Source: Thermoleophilia bacterium (GTDB taxonomy: Bacteria; Actinomycetota; Thermoleophilia; Gaiellales; Gaiellaceae). Taken from it: a DNA stretch of 34,977 nucleotides. Location of the stretch: the NCBI GenBank assembly GCA_025936595.1, contig JAICTB010000001.1:1-34977 (forward strand), written 5' to 3'. Shown here piece by piece: positions 7,783 through 16,194 of the stretch; position 1 is the stretch's first letter, and the number at the start of each line of letters is the position of its first letter. The notes under the pieces were generated by a model. That model was not told the origin of the DNA. It saw only the letters and a list, made by a program, of their open reading frames with translations, and made no database searches. Position numbers and translations under genes: made by a program.

Positions 7783-10700
7783 CTACGAGCCGAAGAAGCC
7801 CATCACGCGTTGGACGAGGTCTGCCTTGTCGGTCGCCGATCCATATGCCTCCAGCGGGAAGGCGAGGAAGACGACCTTGTAGCTGCCGCTCCCACCGTCG
7901 AAGGAGAGCGCGTCCGTCGCGGACGAGTCGTCCGTGAAGGCAGCCGCCGCCGTGCCGTTCGGGGTGATCTGATCCTCGAACGCGGCGTTCAGCACGCTGT
8001 GGTCGAGGGGCACGGTGCCGATGCCGTCCGTGACCGGGCTGCCGGTCACGCCGTGCACCGCGTCGGTCGCCTGGTCGTTCTGCGTCTCCGACCCGTCCCA
8101 GTCGATGTGCAGGTAGTCGTGGACGAACGCCGTCGTCCCCGCAGCCTGGTCGAGGATGTCCTGCCCGCTCATGAGCAGGTTCCCGCCGCCGTCGAGGAAC
8201 GACTTGAGCACGCCCTCGTACGGCGTCACCGGGCCCGGATACGAGTTGCCCGTGAACCAGACGACGTTCGTGTGCGCGTTCAGCAAGCCCGAGGGCAGGT
8301 CAGGGCTCGTCGCGAGATCCCAGACGCTGTAGTCCACGCCGTCGGCGTCGAGCGCCGCCTTGTAGAGCGGCTGGACGTCCGGGGCGTTGCCGTCCTCGTC
8401 GACGAGCAGCGTGTCCTTCGTGACGGCGATCGTCGTCACCGTCCCGCTTGCGGTGACGGCCGAGGAGCCGACCGACGTCGCGGTGACCGTCGCGGTGCTC
8501 GTGTCGCCGTCGCTTGCAGAGGACGGGACGTCGACCATGACGCACACGTCCGCGGAGCCGCCGGCGGGCACGGTCGGTGTGCTCGCCGACTCCGTCGTGC
8601 ACGTCGAGTCGAGGAACCTCACCGGGTACGTGCCGCCCGAGCTCGACAGCGTGTAGCTGTCGTCGGTGAAGCCCTCGTTCGTGATGGTCACGTGGTAGGT
8701 GGCGCTTTCACCTGCGCGCGCGCCGTCTGTCTGGGCCGCCGGAGCGAGCGTTGCGGCGAACGCCGGAGCGAGCGCGGTCGTGACCGGCGAGCCGGTCGTG
8801 AACGGCCCCTGCGCAGAGGTGACGCGGACGCCGTCGTTCACGATCGACGTCACCTTCTTCTTCAACGCAGACGAGATGTTCAGCGTGAGGGTCACGGAGG
8901 TGCTCTCGCCCGCCGGGATCGTCAGATCCGACCAGGTAACGACGCCCGAGGTGCTCGTACCGCCGTTGTCGGCGGAGACGAAGGTCGTGTTCTCGGGAAG
9001 CGGGTCGGTGATCGTGACGCCCGTGGCGTCGGCATTGCCGATGTTCCGGACCGTCAACGTGTAGGTCAGGTTGCTCGACGGGCCGACCGGGACGCCCGCA
9101 TCCGCCTTCGAGACGACGAGCGCGGGAACGGGCGACGAGGTATCGGCGAGGCGGAACGCGCCCCGGCCGTGCGTGCCCGCGACGAGCGTGCGGTGCAGCG
9201 GGTCGAGGTCGATCTGCCAGGTCGCGACGACCGGCATCCCCGATCCGAGCGGAACCCAGTGCCCGCCGCCGTTGTAGGTCACGAACGTGCCGACGTCGGT
9301 CGCCGCGTAGATCGTGTTCGGGTACGACGGGTCGAGCACGAGCGAGTTGACGGGAACGTCCGGCAGGTCGCTGGTGATGTTCTGCCAGCTGGCTCCGCCG
9401 TCGACCGTCTTGAAGACGTGTCCCCGGGTCGTCGGCGTCGCCTCGTCGTAGCCGTTGTACGCCGCGTAGGCGATCCGGTAGTTGCTGCGGTCGACTGCGA
9501 ACCAGGAGACCGGCCGCGCCGGGAGGCCGTTCTTGTTGCTGTTCACCTTCACCCACGTCGGGTCGTCGGCGGTCTGCGCGTCCGGGCTGACCCAGACGAG
9601 GCCGTCGAGCGTGCCGACATAGGCGGCGGTCCCGCCGCCGACGCCGATCGCGGAGATCGCACAGGCCCGTGCCCCGTTCGGGGCGGTGCCGGTGCACCCG
9701 GTCGTGAGGTCGGGGCTGATCGTCTGCCAGCTCACGTCCGCGGCCGAGGCCGTCCGCGCGTTGTCCGTGCGGTAGAGCCGGTACGTGCCGAGGAAGAGCT
9801 GGCTCGGGTTCAGCTGGTTGAGCGTCCACGGGACGTAGAACTCCGAGCGGTCGCTCAGGTCGATCCCCTTCTCGATGAACTGGTTCGAGAAGAACTGCGC
9901 CCCGCCGTCCGTGTACCGGTACGGCGAGATGCCGAAGTACGTGCCGTAGACGAAGCACGCCGGCGCGAAGCCCGGGAAGTCCGGTGAGCAGGCCGGATCG
10001 GGCGTCGGGTCGACGAGCACCTGCCCGCCGTCGCCGCTCGCGACGTCGAACCAGGTGTTCGAGCCGCCGGACTTGCGGAGCGTGCCGTTGTCCTGCGTGC
10101 CGCCCCAGACCCGCGCGGGGAGCTGCGGGACGGTTGCGATCGAGGTGAACTGGCCGATTGCGAGGTTCGTGCGGTGAATCACGCCGGCGGTGTCGGGGTC
10201 GACCGTCCCGTTCAGGTTCTCCCAGTCGGTCGAGGAGAGACCGTCGGCCGCGGTCGGCCGGCCGCCACGGTCGCTGCTGAACTCGACGCCGCCGTCGTTG
10301 CCGATCAGCACGTGGTCGGGGTTCGCCGGATCCATCGCGAGTGCGTGGAAGTCCGGGTGCAGGTCCCAGCCCAGGTTCACCCACGTCGCCCCGCCGTCCG
10401 TCGACCGGAAGATGCCGCCCGACGGCGGGTGCATGTCGTAGCCGAACGAGCCGCCGGCATAGACGACGTCCGGGTTCGTCGGGTCGACCTCGATCACGTT
10501 GTCGTAGAAGCACTGCGTCGTGCAGTAGTCCTCCACGTTGTCGAGATCGTTCGAGCCGGTGCCCGTCTGGGTCCAGCTCGCCCCGGCGTCCGTCGACTTG
10601 AAGACCTCACCCGGATGATGCTTGCCGCTCGCGTCGTTCCAGTCGAAGCCGGCATAGAGGACAGCTGCGTGCGCTGCCGAGGGATGCGAGATCGCGATCG

Positions 10701-11745
10701 AGAACCGGGTCAGCGCCCCGGCGTAGTCGACGCCTGTGGGGAGCCCGTTCATGATCGGCGCCCACGTGGAGCCCCCGTTCGTGCTCTTGTAGATCGCGTC
10801 GCCCCAGAAGGACGCGTAGAGGATGTTGTGGTTGAGCGGGTCGATCTCGAGGTCGGTCGCGCCGTTGGTCTCCGACACCTGCTTGAGCAGGTTCCAGGTC
10901 GTCCCGCCGTCTTTCGACTCCCAGATGCCGAAACGGGAGTGGACCGGCGGCGAGACGCGGTGCGCGCCGCCGCGGCCGCGGAGCACCGCGGCGTACAGGT
11001 GGTTCGCGTCGGTCGGGTCGACGACGATGCGCGCCACCGAGACGCCGACGAAGTAGTCGCCGGAGATGTGTGCCCATGTGCTGCCGCCGTCGACCGAGCG
11101 GAGGATGCCGTCGCCGAACTGGCTGTCGCCCGAGAGCGCGCCTTCGCCCGTGCCGGCGTAGACGATCGAGTCGTCCGACGGCGCGATCGCGAGCGCGCCG
11201 ATCGCGAGCGATTCCTGGTCGTCGCTGCGCGGCGACCACGTCCCGGTCCCCGGGTCGTAGAGCCAGATGCCGCCCTGCGCGGCGCCGAGGATGAACTGAC
11301 CGGTGGAGGGCCTGATCGCGAGCGCGCCGATCCGGCCGGCCATCGCCGAGAAGGAATTGTCGCTGCGCTCGACCTGCACGATCGGGTTCGGCCCGACCTG
11401 CGACCATCCGCCGTTGAACGTGTGCGGCCCGTCGCCCGGGAAGGTGACCTTCTTGAGCTTCGCGGCGGCCTTCGCCGCCCCGGCCCGCAGCTGTCCGACC
11501 TGCGTGATGTCGAGCGGGCGGTCACCGGCGGTCTTCTGCCCCGAGACCTCCGCATCGAGCAGGAGGAGGCGCTGCTCGGCGTTCTCGTCCCCCTCGAGCG
11601 GCTTTGCGCCTGCGCGCAGGATCGGCGTGTCGCCGCCGACGCCTCCGACCGCGATGGCGGCCGCGGCAAAGCTTGCAAACAGGACTCCGGCGACAAGGCT
11701 TGCGCCGATGCCGCGCCGGAACGTCCGTAGGACTGATCTCGACAT
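7783..11745 (-). CDS. Large secreted Asp-box (BNR/sortilin-like) propeller protein with DUF11 and Rossmann-like C-terminal domains
   Basis: This 1320-residue exported protein has a signal peptide at about 1-35 (RTFRRGIGASL then a long Ala/Val run). Residues about 130-870 form a beta-propeller region with seven Asp-boxes of the S/T-x-D/N-x-G-x-x-W type, at 217-224, 277-284, 321-328, 384-391, 448-455, 780-787 and 823-830, as in sialidases and sortilins. A DUF11 repeat (about 874-990) contains LTYTLTVRNIGNADATGV, and a second Ig-like unit follows (about 998-1105). The end (1112-1320) opens LLVDEDG and looks like the glutamine-amidotransferase-like fold seen after surface proteases. No sortase signal, catalytic set or C-terminal membrane anchor is visible, so it is probably a secreted adhesin or glycan-binding protein. 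The start is set by a strong ribosome site. Confidence 0.85.
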   Translation of the reverse strand: MSRSVLRTFRRGIGASLVAGVLFASFAAAAIAVGGVGGDTPILRAGAKPLEGDENAEQRLLLLDAEVSGQKTAGDRPLDITQVGQLRAGAAKAAAKLKKVTFPGDGPHTFNGGWSQVGPNPIVQVERSDNSFSAMAGRIGALAIRPSTGQFILGAAQGGIWLYDPGTGTWSPRSDDQESLAIGALAIAPSDDSIVYAGTGEGALSGDSQFGDGILRSVDGGSTWAHISGDYFVGVSVARIVVDPTDANHLYAAVLRGRGGAHRVSPPVHSRFGIWESKDGGTTWNLLKQVSETNGATDLEIDPLNHNILYASFWGDAIYKSTNGGSTWAPIMNGLPTGVDYAGALTRFSIAISHPSAAHAAVLYAGFDWNDASGKHHPGEVFKSTDAGASWTQTGTGSNDLDNVEDYCTTQCFYDNVIEVDPTNPDVVYAGGSFGYDMHPPSGGIFRSTDGGATWVNLGWDLHPDFHALAMDPANPDHVLIGNDGGVEFSSDRGGRPTAADGLSSTDWENLNGTVDPDTAGVIHRTNLAIGQFTSIATVPQLPARVWGGTQDNGTLRKSGGSNTWFDVASGDGGQVLVDPTPDPACSPDFPGFAPACFVYGTYFGISPYRYTDGGAQFFSNQFIEKGIDLSDRSEFYVPWTLNQLNPSQLFLGTYRLYRTDNARTASAADVSWQTISPDLTTGCTGTAPNGARACAISAIGVGGGTAAYVGTLDGLVWVSPDAQTADDPTWVKVNSNKNGLPARPVSWFAVDRSNYRIAYAAYNGYDEATPTTRGHVFKTVDGGASWQNITSDLPDVPVNSLVLDPSYPNTIYAATDVGTFVTYNGGGHWVPLGSGMPVVATWQIDLDPLHRTLVAGTHGRGAFRLADTSSPVPALVVSKADAGVPVGPSSNLTYTLTVRNIGNADATGVTITDPLPENTTFVSADNGGTSTSGVVTWSDLTIPAGESTSVTLTLNISSALKKKVTSIVNDGVRVTSAQGPFTTGSPVTTALAPAFAATLAPAAQTDGARAGESATYHVTITNEGFTDDSYTLSSSGGTYPVRFLDSTCTTESASTPTVPAGGSADVCVMVDVPSSASDGDTSTATVTATSVGSSAVTASGTVTTIAVTKDTLLVDEDGNAPDVQPLYKAALDADGVDYSVWDLATSPDLPSGLLNAHTNVVWFTGNSYPGPVTPYEGVLKSFLDGGGNLLMSGQDILDQAAGTTAFVHDYLHIDWDGSETQNDQATDAVHGVTGSPVTDGIGTVPLDHSVLNAAFEDQITPNGTAAAAFTDDSSATDALSFDGGSGSYKVVFLAFPLEAYGSATDKADLVQRVMGFFGS

Positions 11746-11748
11746 GTT

Positions 11749-11757
11749 CTCCCCTCC
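11749..11757 (-). promoter_or_regulatory. Shine-Dalgarno for the Asp-box gene
   Basis: Read on the minus strand this is GGAGGGGAG, with its GGAGG core 7 bases before the ATG at 11745. It selects this start over upstream in-frame codons as far as 11850. Confidence 0.75.
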
Positions 11758-11813
11758 CGTGGGGGAGCGGTGGTCATGCCTGCCCAAACCGCCCCCAAGG
11801 TCTGCGTCGCGGC

Positions 11814-11843
11814 ACTTAATGCACCTCGTGCGGGTGCTGTCAA
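11814..11843 (-). promoter_or_regulatory. Housekeeping-type promoter for the Asp-box gene
   Basis: On the minus strand a perfect TTGACA (11838-11843) is followed after 18 bases by TTAAGT (11814-11819). This is the only clear -35/-10 pair found in the window. The spacer holds an inverted repeat GCACC-N7-GGTGC (11821-11837) that could be an operator. The implied leader is about 60 bases and contains the Shine-Dalgarno site, unlike the leaderless pattern elsewhere. Confidence 0.6.
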
Positions 11844-11865
11844 GCGACAACTGTCGGCTCGGGGC

Positions 11866-13119
11866 CTACGTTTCCTCGCCGTTGCCGGACGGTGTGTAGA
11901 AGACGGTCCCCTTGAGGTCGTCGGGGAGGCAGTCGACCTCGAAGCCCGCGGGGTCCTCGTGCGGATAGATGTACCCCGTCCCGCGACCGAGCTTCTTCGC
12001 GCCGGGATACGCGGCCGAGCGGAGCGCGGCCGGCGGCGTCAGCGCACCGCGCTCGCGCACGGCCTGCGTCGCCTTGCCGATCCCGACGTAGGACGCGTTC
12101 GACTTCGGCGCGCGTGCGAGATAGACCGCCGCCTGCGCGAGGTTGAGCCGCGCCTCCGGCAGCCCGACGTGCTCGACCGCCTGCGCCGCTGCGACGGCGA
12201 CGAGCAGCGCCTGCGGATCGGCGTTCCCGATGTCCTCGGAGGCGAGCACGATCATCCGGCGCACGATGAAGCGTGCGTCCTCGCCGCCCTCGAGCATCGC
12301 GGCCAGGTAGTACAGCGACGCCTGGACGTCGCCCGCGCGCGTCGACTTGATCCAGGCCGAGATGAAGTCGTAGTGCTTGTCGCCGCCCTTGTCGTAGGCG
12401 AGCGGCCGCTTGCGCGCGGCGTCGTCGACGTGTCGCGTCTCGAGCGGCAGCCCTTCGGCGCGTGCGGTCTCCACGGACAGCTCGAGGATGTTCAGCGCGT
12501 TGCGCGCGTCGCCGCCCGCGCGTGTGGCGATCAGCTCGCCGACGTCCGGGGGCACCTCCGCCTCGAGCGTCGCCGCGCCTCGCTCCACGACGTCGCGCAA
12601 GGTCTCCGCCGAGTGCGGCTCGAGCTCGTAGATCTGCGTACGCGAGAGGAGCGCCGAGTTGACCTCGAAGTACGGGTTCTCGGTCGTCGCGCCGATCAGC
12701 GTCACGAGCCCTTCCTCGACACCGGGCAGCAGCGCGTCCTGCTGGGCCTTGTTGAAGCGGTGGATCTCGTCGAGGAAGAGGATCGTCCGCCGTCCGCTCG
12801 CGCCGAGCAGCTCCCGGGCGCGCTTCAGGACGTCGCGTACGTTCGCGACTGTCGCCGAGACCGCCGACAGCTCCTCGAACTCCGCGCCGGTCGTCTGCGC
12901 GACGATCCGGGCGAGCGTCGTCTTCCCCGAGCCCGGCGGGCCGAAGAGGATCATCGAGGGGACGCGGTCGTTCTCGATCGCGAGCCGCAGGGCGCGTCCC
13001 CGGCCGACCACGTGCTCCTGGCCGACGAACTCGTCGAGGCTCGACGGGCGTAGCCGTTGCGCCAGCGGCGCGGAGGCGCCCAGGCGCCGGCCCGCAGCCT
13101 CGCTGAAGAGGTCGCCCAT
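11866..13119 (-). CDS. rarA: Replication-associated recombination protein A (AAA+ ATPase)
   Basis: RarA/MgsA is a clamp-loader-like AAA+ ATPase acting at stalled replication forks. The protein is 417 residues. LRPSSLDEFVGQEHVVG (23-39) is the family N-terminus. Walker A is GPPGSGKTT (60-68), Walker B LFLDEIHRFN (114-123), sensor 1 GATTEN (143-148) and the arginine finger lies in SALLSRTQ. The C-terminal MgsA domain shows YDFISAWIKSTRAGD, ASEDIGNADP and the conserved GTGYIYPHEDP near the end. The ATG at 13119 is chosen because the family N-terminus MGDLFSEAA begins there. It diverges from a methyltransferase with 21 bases between starts. Confidence 0.96.
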   Translation of the reverse strand: MGDLFSEAAGRRLGASAPLAQRLRPSSLDEFVGQEHVVGRGRALRLAIENDRVPSMILFGPPGSGKTTLARIVAQTTGAEFEELSAVSATVANVRDVLKRARELLGASGRRTILFLDEIHRFNKAQQDALLPGVEEGLVTLIGATTENPYFEVNSALLSRTQIYELEPHSAETLRDVVERGAATLEAEVPPDVGELIATRAGGDARNALNILELSVETARAEGLPLETRHVDDAARKRPLAYDKGGDKHYDFISAWIKSTRAGDVQASLYYLAAMLEGGEDARFIVRRMIVLASEDIGNADPQALLVAVAAAQAVEHVGLPEARLNLAQAAVYLARAPKSNASYVGIGKATQAVRERGALTPPAALRSAAYPGAKKLGRGTGYIYPHEDPAGFEVDCLPDDLKGTVFYTPSGNGEET

Positions 13120-13125
13120 GGCAGA

Positions 13126-13131
13126 AGTATG
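13126..13131 (-). promoter_or_regulatory. Possible leaderless -10 for rarA
   Basis: On the minus strand CATACT ends 6 bases before the rarA ATG. It overlaps the forward -10 (13128-13133), so the two divergent promoters would share bases. Confidence 0.4.
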
Positions 13132-13133
13132 CT
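13128..13133 (+). promoter_or_regulatory. Probable leaderless -10 for the methyltransferase gene at 13141
   Basis: TATGCT ends 7 bases before GTG 13141. It supports GTG 13141 rather than ATG 13129 as the start, because the ATG lies inside the hexamer. Confidence 0.55.
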
Positions 13134-13140
13134 GCGGAGC

Positions 13141-13899
13141 GTGAGCGACGTGTGGGGCGCCGGCACGTACGAGCGGGTTGCTGCTCGGCTCGCGCCGGTG
13201 CAGGACCAGCTCGTGAACCTGCTCGAGGTCGGCGACGGCGACCGCGTTCTCGATCTCGCGACCGGCACGGGCGAGGTCGCCTTCCGTGCGGCGCGCAGAG
13301 GCGCGATCGTGTCGGCGATCGACAGCGCCGTCCCGATGCTCGAGAAGGCGCGGGCGAGCGCCGCGGAGCAGGGCCTCGACGTCTTGTTCGAGCTCGGCGA
13401 CGTCGAGTATCTGCCGTTCGAGGACGGCTGCTTCGACGTGCTCGTCTCGAACTTCGGCCTCGTCTTCGCGCCCGACCATGCGAACGTCGCCGCGGAGCTC
13501 GGCCGCGTCGCGTGCCCGGGCGCGAGGCTGGGCTTCTCGGCGTGGAAGCCGAACCGCAAGCTCGGCGAGCTCTACCGGCGCTTCACCGAGGAGCCGATCG
13601 AGGGGCGCGAGGTCTACGAATGGGGTCGCGAGGACCACGTCGAGGACATGCTCGGCGACGATTTCGAGCTCGAGTTCGAGGACGGCACGCTCTGGCTCGA
13701 GGCGGAGTCCGGCGAGGAACTCTGGAGGCTCTTCTCCGAGTCGGCCCCGCCGGTGATCGCGCTGCTCGCGCGGCTCGACGCAGCGCAGGGCGCCGAGTTC
13801 CACCAGGCGTTCGTCGAGCTGTACGAGAGCTACCGCACCGCGGACGGCGGCGTGCGCGCGCCGCGGCGCTACCTGCTCGTGCTCGGCACGCGACGATGA
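13141..13899 (+). CDS. Class I SAM-dependent methyltransferase (UbiE/type 11 like)
   Basis: This 252-residue protein has motif I RVLDLATGTGEVA at residues 35-47, an acidic motif II at AIDSAVP, then LELGDVEYLPFEDG-like and CFDVLVSNFGLVFAPDH segments. The pattern is that of small-molecule methyltransferases such as UbiE, but the C-terminal half is rich in acidic residues and not assignable to a substrate. The start is GTG 13141; ATG 13129 would add four residues. The stop overlaps the ATG of the M20 peptidase (ATGA), so the two are coupled. It heads the long forward train to 23172. Confidence 0.85.
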   Translation: MSDVWGAGTYERVAARLAPVQDQLVNLLEVGDGDRVLDLATGTGEVAFRAARRGAIVSAIDSAVPMLEKARASAAEQGLDVLFELGDVEYLPFEDGCFDVLVSNFGLVFAPDHANVAAELGRVACPGARLGFSAWKPNRKLGELYRRFTEEPIEGREVYEWGREDHVEDMLGDDFELEFEDGTLWLEAESGEELWRLFSESAPPVIALLARLDAAQGAEFHQAFVELYESYRTADGGVRAPRRYLLVLGTRR

Positions 13900-15176
13900 C
13901 GGAGGTCGTCGGCCTCCTCCAGCGCCTGATCCGTCTCGACACGACGAACCCGCCCGGCAACGAGACCGCGGCGGCCGAGCTCCTGCGCGAGTACCTGGAG
14001 GCCGCGGGTGTGGAGTGCGCGCTCCACGCCCGCGTTCCCGAGCGCGCGAACCTCGTCGCGCGTATCCGCGGAACCGGCGACGGGCCGTCGCTCGCGCTGC
14101 TCTCGCACACCGATGTGGTGCTTGCCGATGCGGCCGAATGGGAGCGCGACCCGTTCGGCGGCGAGCTCGCCGGCGAGGAGGTGTGGGGCCGCGGCGCGCT
14201 CGACATGAAGGGCGAGGTGGCCGCGTCGGCGGTCGCGCTCGCGACGCTCGCGCGTGCAGGCTGGCGAGGCTCCGGAGACCTCATCTTCGTCGCGGCCGCC
14301 GACGAGGAGGTCGGCGACGGCTTCGGGCTGCAGTGGCTCGTCGAGGCCCGTCCCGACGCCGTGCGTGCGGACTTCTCGCTCAACGAGGGCGCGGGCGACC
14401 GCGTCGAGCTCGGCGGCCGGGTCCTCTATCTCTGCGCGACGGCGGAGAAGATGAGCTCGCCGTTCTTGCTGCGCGTGCACGGCCGCAGCGGGCATGCGTC
14501 CATGCCGTCGATCGGCGACAACGCGCTCGTCAAGGCCGGGCCGCTCGTGGCCCGCCTCGGCGCGTTCGACGTCGAGCCGCAGCTGATTCCCGAGGTCGAG
14601 GGCTTCCTGACGGCGCTCCTCGGCGCGGTTCCTCCCGCCACCGACGCGCTCGCCCGCGCGCGTTCGATCGCGCCGCTCGCCGGCGAGCTGATCGAGCCGC
14701 TCCTCGGCATGACCGTCTCGCCGACGAGAGCGCGCGCCTCCGACAAGCGCAACGTGATCCCCGCGCTCTGCGAGATCACGGTCGACGTCCGGCTCCTGCC
14801 GGGGCAGACGCCGGAGGAGGCCGAAGCGGCGCTGCGTGCCTGGCTCGGCGACGGCGACTACGAGCTCGTCAACACCGAGCGGCAGGGCGGCACGCGCTCG
14901 CCGATCGGCGGCCCGCTCTGGGACGCGGTCGAGGCGTTCGTCGAGGAGGAGGAGCCCGGCGCGCGGCCTGCGCCGATCTGCGTCGCCGGGTTCACCGACT
15001 CGCACTGGCTGCGCGAGGCGTTCGGCACCGTCGCCTACGGCTTCTTCCCGTCGCGGGCGCTCGACTCCGAGACCGCGGCGCGGCTGATCCACTCGGCGAA
15101 CGAGCGCGTGCCAGTGAGCGACCTCGAGCTCGGCGTGCGCTTCTTCCAGCACGCAGCACGCTCCGTCTGTGCTTGA
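13896..15176 (+). CDS. M20-family metallopeptidase (ArgE/DapE/ACY1 type)
   Basis: This 426-residue di-zinc amidohydrolase or peptidase carries LLSHTDVV (H71, D73), WGRGALDMKG with bridging D103, and ADEEVGDG with catalytic base E137 and ligand E138. A lid/dimerisation domain begins near 185 (LRVHGRSGHASMP), and a late His sits in LIHSANERVP. The N-terminus IRLDTTNPPGNE is typical of the ArgE/DapE group. Substrate is unresolved: acetylornithine, succinyl-diaminopimelate or an N-acylated peptide are all possible, and it is not beside arginine or lysine genes. The last 8 bases overlap pabB. Confidence 0.9.
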   Translation: MTEVVGLLQRLIRLDTTNPPGNETAAAELLREYLEAAGVECALHARVPERANLVARIRGTGDGPSLALLSHTDVVLADAAEWERDPFGGELAGEEVWGRGALDMKGEVAASAVALATLARAGWRGSGDLIFVAAADEEVGDGFGLQWLVEARPDAVRADFSLNEGAGDRVELGGRVLYLCATAEKMSSPFLLRVHGRSGHASMPSIGDNALVKAGPLVARLGAFDVEPQLIPEVEGFLTALLGAVPPATDALARARSIAPLAGELIEPLLGMTVSPTRARASDKRNVIPALCEITVDVRLLPGQTPEEAEAALRAWLGDGDYELVNTERQGGTRSPIGGPLWDAVEAFVEEEEPGARPAPICVAGFTDSHWLREAFGTVAYGFFPSRALDSETAARLIHSANERVPVSDLELGVRFFQHAARSVCA

Positions 15177-16194
15177 GCTGCACGACCCGCGGGGCGCGTT
15201 CGAGACGCTCGAGGAGTACCTCGCCGCCGAGCTGCGCGACGGTCTCGTGGCCGACGTCTATCTCGGCTACGGCCTCTCGGAGCCGCTGCGCCGCGAGTCG
15301 CGGCCGGCGCCGCCGGAGCCATGCCGGCTGCCGCTTCTCGCCGCCCGGGTGCGCCCTGCGTATGAAAGTAACAGTCTGTTACAAGCTCCGTTTTCCGTGG
15401 CGGAGTGGCGTTCCAGCTGGACGCCGGACGACTACGCCCGTGCGATCGCGGAGGTGCGCGCCGCGATCAGGCGCGGCGACGTCTACCAGGTGAATCTCGT
15501 GCAGCACCTGTCCGCGAGCTTCGACGGCGACGCGGCAGGCCTCGCGACTGCGCTCGCGCCGCTTCGCCCGCTGCATCCGCGCCCGCTGCTTGGCGAGGAC
15601 TGGTCGATCGTCTCCGCCTCGCCGGAGGTCTTCCTGTCGCGCCGCGGGCGGACGCTCTCGACGCGGCCGATCAAGGGCACGCGGCCGCTCGGCGAGGACG
15701 TGGACGACGCGAAGGACGCGGCCGAGCACGTGATGATCGTCGACCTCGAGCGCAACGACCTCTCGCGCGTCTGCGCCCCCGGCTCGATCCGCTGGCCCGA
15801 GCTGATGGCCCAGCATGAGCTCGCCGGCGTGACGCATCTCGTCTCGACCGTCGAGGGCGATCTGCGGGACGGCGTCGGGCTCGCGGAGATCCTCCGGGCC
15901 ACCTTTCCCGGCGGCTCGATCACCGGCGCGCCGAAGACGGCGGCGATCGACCAGATCGCGCGGCTCGAGCCGGTCGGCCGCGGCGCGTCGATGGGCGCGC
16001 TCGGAACGGTCATCCCGAACGGCGACTTCGAGCTCGCGCTGACGATCCGGACCTTCGCCGTCGCGGACGGCCGGATCCACCTGTGGGTGGGCGGCGGGAT
16101 CGTCTGGGACTCCGATCCTGAGGCCGAGATCGAGGAGTCGTGGGTCAAGGCGCGCCCCCTCCTCGCGGCCGCCGGCGGGCTCGTCACGGCATGA
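15169..16194 (+). CDS. pabB: Aminodeoxychorismate synthase component I, N-terminally short
   Basis: PabB converts chorismate with ammonia into 4-amino-4-deoxychorismate for folate synthesis. K169 in RPIKGTRPLG is the nucleophilic Lys that marks PabB; anthranilate synthases have Ala there. Other chorismate-domain motifs are GDVYQVNLVQ (103-112), EHVMIVDLERNDLSRV, FPGGSITGAPK and the closing IEESWVKARPLL. At 341 residues it is shorter than the usual 430-470. Only about 85 residues precede the catalytic domain, so the N-terminal subdomain is reduced. An AT-rich palindrome (15368-15382) lies at that junction. The amidotransferase partner PabA is not in the window. The GTG start overlaps the peptidase gene by 8 bases. 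Confidence 0.92.
   Translation: MLELHDPRGAFETLEEYLAAELRDGLVADVYLGYGLSEPLRRESRPAPPEPCRLPLLAARVRPAYESNSLLQAPFSVAEWRSSWTPDDYARAIAEVRAAIRRGDVYQVNLVQHLSASFDGDAAGLATALAPLRPLHPRPLLGEDWSIVSASPEVFLSRRGRTLSTRPIKGTRPLGEDVDDAKDAAEHVMIVDLERNDLSRVCAPGSIRWPELMAQHELAGVTHLVSTVEGDLRDGVGLAEILRATFPGGSITGAPKTAAIDQIARLEPVGRGASMGALGTVIPNGDFELALTIRTFAVADGRIHLWVGGGIVWDSDPEAEIEESWVKARPLLAAAGGLVTA
15368..15382. repeat. 15-bp palindrome in an AT-rich patch inside pabB
   Basis: GTAACAGTCTGTTAC is a perfect 7-bp inverted repeat around one base, set in an unusually AT-rich stretch (about 15361-15400) of an otherwise very GC-rich gene. It resembles a regulator half-site pair. It encodes residues 67-71 at the junction between the short N-terminus and the catalytic domain. 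Confidence 0.6.

Noticed and set aside
7810..11730. Long plus-strand frames (7810-9987 and 10174-11730) over the Asp-box gene
   Set aside because: Low-complexity Arg/Val/Asp translations with no motif, opposite a protein with signal peptide and seven Asp-boxes.
13120..13803. Upstream extension of the rarA frame to 13803 (minus)
   Set aside because: Antisense to the methyltransferase, and the family N-terminus MGDLFSEAA marks the start at 13119.
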